From: Mya arenaria
Taxonomy: Eukaryota; Mollusca; Bivalvia; Myida; Myidae
DNA length: 64,000 nt
Direction: 5' to 3'
Assembly (NCBI RefSeq): GCF_026914265.1
Contig: NC_069124.1
Location: 69,308,402-69,372,401, forward strand
The notes under the pieces were generated by a model. The model was not told where the DNA came from and searched no databases. It saw only the letters and a program-made list of their open reading frames with translations. Position numbers and translations under genes: made by a program. Shown piece after piece: positions 23,462-33,401 of the stretch (within the stretch, counting starts at the first letter, position 1; each line of letters opens with the position of its first letter).

Positions 23462-26400
23462 TTACTCTGCGAGTTGCGCTTTGATCTTTTTCTTAGCGCA
23501 CTCTGCAGCCCTCCTCACCGGGCGATTTGGTTGCATATCTAAATCCTTAATATTTTTATTCATAGAACTGTCACTAGTTTGCGTATTTTGATCGGACACC
23601 TCAAGGGGGTATAATAAGTTAAGTGCACGTCCAACAACTCTACCTGATGGCAACTGAAGTTTTGCCGATCGTATATTTCCATCCGAGCTTTTCACTAAAG
23701 ATTTCACTTTTCCAAATCTCCAACAACCACGTGGTAAATCATCCTTGACCAGGACAACATCATTTATGTTTGGAGACTTTTGAGACTGAATGCGTTTGCC
23801 TTTTAATTTATATTGAGTTCGCTCCCTAAGACTTAATAAATAATCATCCCGCCAAAGTTTCCAAAACGCGCACAACAGTTTTTGTCCCTTTTTCCAAATA
23901 TTTAAAAGGTCGTTAGCACTTTTATTTTTGGGACTGTAGTCACTGTCTTCATTGTACTTTATGTTTGGAACACTAAAATTCATGTTTGGTGAAATAAAGT
24001 GAGATGGTGTTATCGTGATGCTTGAGTTAATGTCTTCACCAACGTATACTAACGGACGAGAGTTTATAACGGCTTCTATCTCCTTCAATAACGTTTGCAA
24101 TTTTACGCTAGTCAACAATTTGCGTCCGAGTGTTTTTCGGAGTGTTTGTTTTACTAATCCACCAAGTCGCTCATAAAAACCGCCCATCCATGGCGCAAGT
24201 TCAACTATGAACGACCAACGAATGCCTTTATTTGACATATAGCTTTGCTCATCCTCCGATTTTAACACGTTCTCTAAAGTCTTGTTTGCTGATTTGAACT
24301 TGAGCGCGTTGTCACTTATTATGTTTGTCGGTACGCCTTTCTGTGAAATAAACCGCCTAAATGCCATTAAAAACTCCTCTGTTGTCATATTCTGCACCAA
24401 TTCGAGATGTACCGCTCGCGTAACTAGACATGTGAACAGGCAAATCCATACTTTTTGCGAACCACTGTTTGTTTTTATGAACAAAGGACCGAAGTAGTCT
24501 AACCCTGTTTGAGAAAATGGTGGGTTTTCATTAACACGTGACTTCGGTAGGGGTGGCATTTCTGGCATTTTGTAGGGACCACCCTCTATTCGTCGACATA
24601 CGAAACACTTGTTTAGAACATATCTCACACTTGTTTGCCCTTGTGGTATCCAAAATCTTTGTCGAACTTTACGAAGTGTTTGTGATATACCACTGTGTAA
24701 CAGATCTTTGTGCGACCGTTCAATCAGAAGCTCCGTGAATCTGTCCTTTTTAGGTATCAACACTGGATATCTCGAGCCGATATTTGAATTCTCCAATCGT
24801 CCTTTGCAACGAAGGAGGCCAATCTCGTCTAAATATAAACCAAGTTGACGTTGTATGTTACTTGTTTTTGTTTTGTTTGCAATGTCACTTATGACGTCAC
24901 CAAAGTGTTTTCTTTGGGTATATTTCAACCACAATAACTCTGCTTCGTTCAAGTCACAACTGTTTAATCCGTCGAGCTCTGATTTCCTCGTCTTCTTACA
25001 AAGTATTTTGACAAAACGAAGAACGTACGCTGTCACACGTATCAGTTTAGTTGCGGGTGAAAATCGTTCTATATCTATGACATGTGACACGCACGGTTTT
25101 TCACAATCAAATTTCTTCTTTGGACAACTCACTAACTCCATTTCACTCTTTTGTTCGTTCTCAGTTTCACTTTCTTGATCATTCTTTTTGTCACTTTCTT
25201 GTTCATTGTTTTTGTTTGCTTCACTTACTACTTCACTTGATCTTTGTTTATTTCGATGCACCGATGGGCCTTTTAACCATTGCCACCACAAATTATTTGC
25301 TCTCAATTTTTCTACACTTATCCCACGGGTTGCAATATCAGCTGGGTTTTGATTGGTTGGTACGTACTGAAACGTAATATCTTCGTGGTGTTGTATTTCG
25401 GCCACTCTATTTCTGACGAATACTGACTTTTCCGTCTTTGCCTTAATCCATTGTAAAACACACTTTGCATCTGTATATAGCACCTTACACCAACTACAAC
25501 CGCCATAAGTTCAAGTTTTTGAATTGTTAATTCCTTTATTGGAGCCAATCTTGTTTTTGCAAACACTAATTCTACCTTTGAATCACCTTTGGTTTCTTGC
25601 TGTAGGTAAATCACACAAGAGTATGCCTTCGCAGAGGCATCACAAAAACACACAATGCTGGTTTCAATCACACTATCTTTGGCAATTAATGTCACACATC
25701 TTGGAATCTGGAACTCACATATCTTTCTCAAGTTTGCCTTTATATCATCCCACAAACATTTGTCTTCATCGTCGAGCTCACTGTCCCATTTAACTTGCTT
25801 TTTCCACAAACTTTGCATAAGCAATTTACCTTGTAGCACAACTGGTGAATAAAATCCTAAGGGGTCAAACACTGACGCCACTGACTTTAAAACAGTACGT
25901 TTTGTTTCGGTCTGTACACTTTTTCAAGCACTGTAGATGACTTTAATCCAAAAGTGTCACTGCTTGTATCCCAGATGTGTCCAAGAACCTTCATTAAACC
26001 TTCAGTAGCTCGATCGGATTCCCGAATCACAGTGTTCACTTCAACACTATTAGATATCCATTCCCTTATGTTCATTGAGGCTTCATTGAACATTTGCTTT
26101 GTACCGCTGTAAAGCTCAATTGCTTCTGTGATGTTTCTTGCTCCTGTTACTAGATTGTCTACGTATATATCACTCTTATTTTCTCAGACAATTCGCACTC
26201 GTACGAGTCCAAATGAGACTCTATGGTAGCACCTAGAAGGAACGGACTCGATATAACTCCGAAAGGGACACGACAGAAGCTATTTTCTTCGATCGTATCT
26301 TTGTTAACCACAGGCTTGTCACAATCTTTAATCCATAAAAAACGCGTCACATCACGATCACTTGGTTGCAATCCTATTTGGAAAAACGCCTTTTCTATGT

Positions 26401-29045
26401 CGGCGACAACTGCAATGTTGTGAACACGAAACCGTAACAACATTCCGCACAGGTCATGAAGCATGACAGGACCCCTATAAAGGGACTCGTTCAAACTCTT
26501 GTCACAGGATCTAAATGTTGCCGACGCATCGTAGACCACTCTCAATTTCGTGGTTGTTTTCAACGGAGTAATCACTGCGTGGTGTGGTAAGTAATGTATC
26601 ATTTTACCAGTCCTTGCGTTGACCTTTTCGATGATACCTTTGGTCAGTTGGTCCTGTATCACACTGTCGTACTTTATCATTAACTCCGGTTTATCTTTCA
26701 TTCGAGCAATTGTCGAACGCAGTCGTCCCATAGCTAGTTGGCGATTTATTGGTAGATCTTGTGAGTCGTCCTTCCAGGGCCATTTAACTTGATAACGTCC
26801 ATCAGAGAATTGAAGCGTATTTTTGAATGCTGACATTGCATTTTCGTCACTAGAAAGCGTTGGACAATCATTGATTCCGATGGATTCGATTTTCCAGAAA
26901 TCTTCTAAATCTGGCACTTTCGTTAAACAATCATCGGTGGAAACGAATGCGGTGATTTCATTAAACTTTGTACCATACGTCATAATTAACATGTTGACGT
27001 CATTTCTGTCATGGACACCTTCCTGTGTACGTCCGGTAAGTATCCAACCAAATTTGGAACTAAGTAAATATAATCCTGGTTGAACTTCAAGTTTTTGACT
27101 AAGCACAATGTCCAAGTAGTAATCATTACCGATGAGTAGATCAATTTGGCACAATTCACTATCTTCGGCAATGTCATCTGCCAAATCCACTGATTTCAAC
27201 AAATGATTGGCATTTTCGGATAGCCCTTTCATGGGTTTCCTTTGAATATTTCCACTGATTACAGGCACAATATTCACCGATATTGTCATATAATCACCCG
27301 GTTTTAACTTAAGTTCCATTGTAGATATCTTTGTTTTCACAACTTTGGATTTATCACTATCAAACGTCATAACATTGATTTCCTCTTTTCCTTCTTGTTT
27401 TAGGTTTAATTTTCGAGCTAAAGCCTCCGAAACATATGACCTCTGAGAACCAGAGTCTAAGAGCATTCTCACGACTCTGTGTCTGTCACTTTTTGCACCT
27501 TTAACTTCCGTTTTCGCCGTTTGCATTAGTACCATTTCTCCTGAAGATACAAGAACGTTTTCCTCTGGAATATCACCTTTTTGTGTCATTGGCAACTCTT
27601 CCGTTAAATGAACACTAGATTCAGAACTCTTGAAGCGCTTTGGACATAGACTTCTATGGTGGCTGTTTCTCTCCCCACAATAGACACACACTTTGTTCTT
27701 CTTACACTCTGCTGTTTTATGTCCAACCTTTAAGCATCTAAAACAACTCTCCTTAAGCACTTGTTTACGCGCACTGAGTGTCCGGTACTGGAGACACTCG
27801 TCACTCCAGTGATGTTTTGCGCAGTATATACACATTTCCGAGTAATCTTTACTTGGTTTTAATTGCTGCGGCGTTAGTTTCTTTGTATTTGCAACCAAAG
27901 CCTCAGCCGAACTTATTGCTTTATAACCATAGTTTGATTTATTTGGTATTCAATCACTCTCCGAACCACGATACAGCGATTTATTTTGTGGTATCTTTGG
28001 TTTTGTATCAAACTGCCGTTTGTCTGACTTTTCTCGTGCAGTATATATTCCCTCATTCTATTCCTTAATGTAGTTATTGTCCATTTTCTTTCAGCACCAT
28101 TTAACATTTCTAATTGAAGAAGCACATCTTCAGGAAGTTTTGCTCGTATCATCGATATGAATACGTCCTGATTTATGTTCTGTTCTAGAACCTCAAGGCT
28201 CCTTAGATGACGCTCAACATTATCTAAGAAATTCCTTAAACTGGGAACATTGTTATTTGCACTGTGTAAATTTATCAATTTATTGTAATGTAAGTCAATC
28301 ACTTGTTGAGTCTTACCGAATCTCTCTTTCAGTACTTCAATCGCTACCTCATAGTTCTCGTTTGATAACGCTAATCCGGCTATAGCACCTCGCGCTTCAC
28401 CTCGTAGAGTTTGCTTTTGAGATAATTAAATTTATTCACTTTTGATAATTGATCATTCTTATGCACTGCACATTCGTACGAATCCCAAAATTCTATCCAA
28501 CGTAATCTATCACCACCGAAGGAAATCATCTCAAGTTTTGGGAGTCTAACTGAAGTTGACGCTTTCCTTTGGGACTCTCTTTGTTCTTTTTTTTGTAGTT
28601 CAAGAAACTCTTGTTGTTGTTTAACTTGAGCATGAGCAATATTTTGGAGTTCATGCTGTAACTGTACAAACGGACTTAATTCATCCTTTTCTTTCTTAAT
28701 ATCCACATCCTATTCTTTCTTAGAAATGAGTTTAGCCTTATACTCTTTCAAATCGAGTAAAGCCGATATGGCTTCATCACACAGGCTACAGTCCTCATCA
28801 ATAATTGCACTGACTAACTCTGTTTCACTATCATCAAGAGCACTTGCTAATTTTCCAGATTGAATTTCTAACTTTTCTGAATAGGTTTTTAGTTTCTCTA
28901 AACACTTACTTGTCTTCGAAAGCACATCATCTATGTTACTTGTATCTAAGTTACACTTTATTAACAAAACACTTTTGTCAATTTCGGTCTCTAAGGTATT
29001 TCTGTACCTCGTTCTAACTCCCTTTAAATACGAAATCCCAGCCAT
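23462..29045 (-). pseudogene. Disabled BEL/Pao gag-pol polyprotein gene
   Basis: Gag begins MAGISYLKGVRTRYRN at 29045 with coiled-coil-like text, then a QLQHELQNIA..VRLPKLEMISFGGD capsid block. Three Cys/His knuckles follow near 27650-27850 (one is CFRCLKVGHKTAEC). The protease has LLDSGSQRSYVSE near 27455. The reverse transcriptase has LRVVYDASA near 26540, DIEKAFFQIGL near 26390, FGVISSPFLL near 26235 and YVDN near 26155. RNase H is recognisable by KLELMAVVVG and LYTDAKCVLQWI near 25480. The integrase has an HHCC finger (LLHSGISQTL..CFVCRR) and a DDE core (GLDYFGPL, SDNALKFKS, WMGGFYERLGG). Breaks are an in-frame TAG at about 28710 and frame changes near 28400, 27910, 26160, 25890 and 25500, all in the same sense. 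The YVDN box and domain order place it in BEL/Pao rather than Ty3/gypsy. Confidence 0.92.
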
Positions 29046-29238
29046 TTTGTTTAATTTATTTCCTTATTGCTTTATTCCTGATTCACTGAAATTATTAATG
29101 TCTAATTCGCTTAGCACTCAAAATTCCAGCTGCATAACTTCATCACTACACAATTTTAATCCATCTTATTTGCACTCAAATTACATTTTATTACTTATTA
29201 TTCCACCTGCACACTTATTCGTTATGTCCGGTTAATAG

Positions 29239-29256
29239 TCCCGGGTTACGGCACCA
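29239..29256 (-). promoter_or_regulatory. Primer-binding site of the BEL/Pao element
   Basis: The minus strand reads TGGTGCCGTAACCCGGGA four bases inside the 5' LTR. It is complementary to a tRNA 3' end finishing in CCA, as expected for first-strand priming. The tRNA identity was not determined. Confidence 0.75.
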
Positions 29257-29260
29257 TCAA

Positions 29261-29620
29261 TGTGGCGAAGTTTAATTGAGTTATTGCCCCCTGAGATTTA
29301 ATTGCCACATTGGTTTGGTTTTTAATGTTCTCACAAGAAACAACACAATTTAATTTTTACAGTTTTTATTTTGTTTTAAATTTAATATGGTTTTCTTAAA
29401 TGATTTTCCTAAATAATACACAATAAATCGTTTATCACTGACGTTTTTAATAATCCATTGTCCAAAATGAAAAACTTCTTTCTTAGCACTCTAAAACCGT
29501 TCCTTACATACCTTTCTATCCCGCCACTCGGGCACGAAACGCCCGATAAAAACGTGCACAATCCGAAAGGATTATATCCGTCGGATATGATCCGGCGGAA
29601 TACTCGCGAAAGTCGTGACA
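29261..29620 (-). repeat. 5' LTR of the BEL/Pao element, complete
   Basis: 360 bp. On the minus strand it begins TGTCACGACTTTCGCGAG and ends CGCCACA. It is directly followed on the plus strand by CCTTG, the target duplication. Confidence 0.9.
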
Positions 29621-30290
29621 CCTTGGGGGTATGTGTGGTTTATGCCATCTTCCTATTTCTATTTCGAGTCTATGGGAAGATTACCTAAGCCTTAATAGAG
29701 CGTTCCTGTGATGTTTGTTCTGGATATTGTCTAGGTATAATTGGAAATTAAAGTTTGAGAATAATCCAAAAGAAGAAGCTCTCGAAGAGTCTCTCAAATC
29801 TTCATTCCATTTTTGCATAAACATATCTTTCGCTCTTTGTTTGAAGATATATCAAACGTATTTAATGTTTCCAACACCTTGATTTAGCCAAACGTCGTTA
29901 AACCCCATTGCTTCTAGCATAAGTTTTACTTTATATGCCCATATGAATTGACCAATATTGTTTTGTATATCTGATATTATTGAATTGTATAAACGTTTTA
30001 TGTATTTTCTGTCATTTGATATGGTCAATCTTAACCAGTATCTGATGATAGACGTCACTCGATAAACATAGATATGGGTTATTTCAAATTATACATAAAT
30101 AACGTTGTTCTGTGTTGATAATTTTACACCAAGTAAGTTTTTAAAGAAATGAAGATTTTTTTTCTAATGAGTCTGCTGTTAGGAATCCCCATACTTCTTA
30201 CCCATAATTGAGTATAGGTAATATAAGTTTGTCGAACAATGTGGCTTAATTTGATGTAAGCAAATTTCGATGAATATTTCTTTCATTTAA
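29621..30290 (-). pseudogene. Upstream part of the LINE ORF split by the BEL/Pao element
   Basis: The minus strand reads as the region after the RT domain of a non-LTR ORF. Blocks are LILPILNYG near 30210, EAMGFNDVWLNQGVGN near 29880-29920, and SHRLEIEIGRWHKPHIPP directly against the insertion point. It continues at 21763 as NERKCQLC in the same frame. Stops and shifts occur, so it was already decaying. The reverse transcriptase core upstream is not recognisable. Confidence 0.7.
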
Positions 30291-31565
30291 AGTTTGTTGT
30301 TTTGTTTTCTTAACACTTTTAATCTATTGTAATCCCATTATCCCCCGGTCATTCACACCTTTCAATCATGGCCGATACCTACTCTATTATTTTGAAAACA
30401 GACCGGATGAGACCGGGACCGGGAAATAGTATCGCCCATCTAACAGCCAGAAGCGTCATTCGTAACAAGACGGCCATCATCGGCAAGCTTCGTCAATTCC
30501 TGTTGGATATTGGCCGAGGTGTTCCGATTGCCAGCAGCGTATGCCCAAATGGGGGCATATTTCACGTTTCTGTGACGGTTCTAGTTGGATTTTAAAGAAA
30601 AAGCTAATTCCCAAACAAAGTTTTATGCTGGATTCCAGAGTGCATTATTCCCTATCAAAAATAACTTTTAAGTCAGTGTTATTTTTATATCCATGTAAAG
30701 GTTGAACAAAATGTTGACTAAAATAAACATGTTGAATAACATGTACAATTAAAACATATATAAAATAAAGCAAAGGCATAAGCTATTTACAGACTCAGAA
30801 ACATAAGTTATACTAGTAATATAGTCCATGTTTAAAGCTGCACTCTCACAGATTGACCGTTTTGGCCATTTTTCTGTTTTGGAATGAGTCCATTTTAGAT
30901 AATTGTCTGGAAACAAGTGCCGATAAAAGTCAGATTGTAGTTTTTTTACATATTTACGCTCGGTTTTATGGATAATTAACGTTTTAAGAAAATTGTATTT
31001 TTTAGCAGTTTTCCAACCAATGGTTATCTTTTATTTTGTGAGTTATCTGAAATGACTGAATTGAAGTTTGATTCTGAGACAACAATTTAAAAACAATGTC
31101 AAAAACTATAATCGTATTGAACTGTTTATACGACTTTACCCCAGAACTATTGAAAAGGTGTCTTCTTACAGTTGTAAGCGGACCATGCACGAGAATTTTG
31201 AGTAATCCCACTAGCCGATACATTGTATTTAGGAAGGCCATGATACCAATCTAATGTTTATCTTGCGGAAAAATATCTCTTTTTATCTATTTATAAATCT
31301 GTATTTATTTATTATAATGCATTTATTTGCTCAATAATATATGCAATACACTTAAGTTATCGTCGTATAAGTCAGATACAGTTACTCGTTTTTTCTTCAA
31401 AAGTGTCCTCTTACAGACAGACGTAAGAAGCCGTTTCGCTAGGACAAACACCAATGAAGATTACTGCTCTTGCTGGGTGCGTGGTGTAAATGCGTATGAC
31501 AGAATGGCCAAAGTATTCCGATTTTCAGTTCTGTTGGATAATGGCCGAAGTGTTCCGATTGCTAC
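30291..31565. other. Non-coding stretch with dispersed-repeat remnants
   Basis: Two segments share CTGTTGGATA..TGGCCGA.GTGTTCCGATTGC (30500-30532 and 31531-31562). The 75-codon open frame at 30368-30595 covers the first and has no known domain. At about 30836 the text TAAAGCTGCACTCTCACAGATTGA begins a left half of the repeat found complete at 40513. Confidence 0.45.
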
Positions 31566-31757
31566 ATATTGAATAAACCTAAAAGTGCACTGCATTATGT
31601 ATATAAAGATTCTCAGTATTATAAATCGTAGTAAATACACACAGTCAGTCAGTATGTGAAATGTGTTTGAAGAATGTTCACGCGAAGGGACATTGGAAGC
31701 AAATTAAGGTAGGGAATATAATTGTTTGATCATAAACATGGTCGTTATTGGCATGTT
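31566..31757 (+). repeat. Direct repeat copy A (partner at 42570-42758)
   Basis: About 190 bp beginning ATTGAATAAACCT and ending TGATCATAAACATGGTCGTT matches 42570-42758 with scattered substitutions and small indels. The two copies flank the 22-bp minisatellite region. Confidence 0.8.
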
Positions 31758-32209
31758 GAACATATAGCGTAACTCGATTATGTTGCATTTAGACTTTACT
31801 GACTTATATCTTAGCCGACCAATTAAACATAAAGCGAAACTTGGCTATGTTGAACAGAGACTTTACTAACCTATTTATGTGTTTGCATAGTTGCTTTACT
31901 GACCGATGTTTGTAACTGAATTTTATTTAACATTCTATTAGATAAGCAAGTTTTCTTCTGTTTCTTTATGGTCAGTTTTATAGCTGACCAGAAGAAAATA
32001 GATCGAAACTCGACACTGTTACATTGTGTCTTAACTGTTTGTGTATTTGAGTTTATTAAGGTCTGTCCTTGCCCATTGGCTGCGTTATGGCTTGACCCCG
32101 CCGTCACAACTTAAATTGTGTTTAAATGCCATAAGTGACTTGAATAGAAGTGAAAGCAATTAGCAGTCAAATACAGACATTGGAAGACTTGAAGAATCAG
32201 AGTGAGATA
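31758..32209. other. Non-coding stretch
   Basis: AT-rich, no gene or clear repeat seen. Confidence 0.4.
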
Positions 32210-32477
32210 CAAGAGATCCGGGCTCGATACTCTTGCGAAGAAACCTCCTGGTTCCTTAACGTGCTCGGTGTAAAGCACGGAATACAACCTTCCTTGGTTG
32301 AACCAGTACTGAGTAAACCACCTTTCCCAGCACTACCCTTTAAATGCCGAGCGTCAGACAAGGGAGCTATTGTACCAACCTTTAAAGTCTTTCGGTATGA
32401 CGCAGCCAGGGATCGAGCCCACGACATCCCGCACCGATTACGCCGCGGACGCCTTAACCACTAGGCCACGGAATCGC
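32210..32477 (-). mobile_element. tRNA-derived SINE
   Basis: On the minus strand the head reads GCGATTCCGTGGCCTAGTGG then TTAAGGCGTCCGCGG. It has a good A box (TGGCCTAGTGGTTAAGG) and B box (GGCTCGATCCC, near 32411-32420) at tRNA spacing. A GC-richer body follows with GGTTTACTCAGTACTGGTTC. The first base of the head abuts the 22-bp minisatellite. The body may hold one of the conserved SINE central domains, but I cannot name it. The tail limit is approximate. Confidence 0.7.
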
Positions 32478-32626
32478 TATGAAAGAGCATACTACACGTT
32501 ATGAAAGGTCACACTTCACCCTATGAAAGAGCTTACTACTCTACAAAAAAGCAGGCTACACTCTATGAAAGGAGATACTACTTTCTATGAAAGAGCATAC
32601 TGCACTCTACGAAAGAAACTATTTTT
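32478..32626 (+). repeat. Left segment of the 22-bp minisatellite
   Basis: Diverged units of the type CTATGAAAGAGCATACTACA, more variable than the main array. They are cut off from it by the element at 32627-33401. Confidence 0.8.
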
Positions 32627-33401
32627 AGCTCGACTATTCGAAGAATAAGGAGAGCTATACTACTCACCCAAGCGTTGGCGTCGGCATCGGCGTCGGCGTC
32701 ACACCTTGTTTAAGGTTTTGTATGTTACTACCTTTAGGTCATTATCTCAGCAAATGCATCATGTATTGCATTGAAACTTAAGATATGTATTCCCAACTAT
32801 CCAACCTACTTAATAAATCAAGTTAGATAACTCAGGTTTGCATTTAATGCAAATAATTGCCCTTCATTATTCGACTTAGAAATTCTGGTTAAGGTTTTGC
32901 ATGTAAGCACACATAGGTTAATGTCTCAGCAACTACTAGATGTATTTATTGAGACTTTATACAATTGTACTCAACCATCCAACCTACTTAATTAACCAAG
33001 AACGATAACTATAGTTTGCATTTAATGCAAAATAATTGCCCTTTATCATTCAACTTAGAAATTCTGGCTAAGGTTTTGCATGTACCCACATTCAAGTCAA
33101 TATCTTAGCAATTACATCATGTATTGCATTGAAACGTTAGATATGACATTTCATTCCCAACTATCTAACCTACTTACTTATGAAGTTAGATAACACCCTT
33201 TTATAGGCTTTTATTATTTTACTTAGAAATTCTGGTTAAGGTTTTGCATGTAAGCACAAATAGGTTAATATTTCAGCAACTACTTGATGTATTGCATTGA
33301 GACTGAATACAATGATCCATGCATGTTTCGCCAAAACTGTTCAATTTTTACAATGAAAAGCGGTGGTATAGTCGAGCGCGCTGTTTCTGTGACAGCTCTT
33401 G
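32627..33401 (+). mobile_element. Helentron/pearl-like element, complete copy inside the minisatellite
   Basis: It starts AGCTCGACTATTCGAAGAAT (which holds an ATTC..GAAT dyad) and runs through a GGCGTCGGC-rich block. Its core has diverged repeats of about 300 bp (GGTTAAGGTTTTGCATGTA..). It ends AGTCGAGCGCGCTG, a GCTGT..ACAGC hairpin and CTCTTG. A terminal hairpin just before a short fixed end, and a tandem core, resemble non-autonomous Helentrons of bivalves. It interrupts 22-bp units on both sides. No protein. Confidence 0.6.

Larger units (their letters stand above)
21764..29620 (-). mobile_element. BEL/Pao LTR retrotransposon with accessory zinc-finger ORF, 7.86 kb
   Basis: It is bounded by LTRs that begin TGTC and end CACA (minus sense) and by a 5-bp target duplication CCTTG (21759-21763 and 29621-29625). 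In minus order it has the 5' LTR 29261-29620, the primer-binding site, gag, zinc knuckles, aspartic protease, reverse transcriptase with YVDN, RNase H, integrase, an extra C2H2 zinc-finger ORF and the 3' LTR 21764-22089. The shared 320 bp of the LTRs differ at about five positions by eye, so the insertion is fairly young. The coding regions nevertheless carry frameshifts. The insertion lies within an older LINE. Confidence 0.92.

Noticed and set aside
23462..28706. Plus-strand open frames of 66-107 codons across the retrotransposon
   Set aside because: Antisense shadows of gag-pol without domains.
21764..29620. Ty3/gypsy (for example Steamer-like) assignment of the LTR element
   Set aside because: YVDN in the reverse transcriptase, the DSG protease context, the TGGTGCCGTAACCC primer site and the integrase signature fit BEL/Pao.
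32401..32477. Functional minus-strand tRNA gene
   Set aside because: The boxes are good, but the acceptor arm does not pair and a SINE body follows directly.
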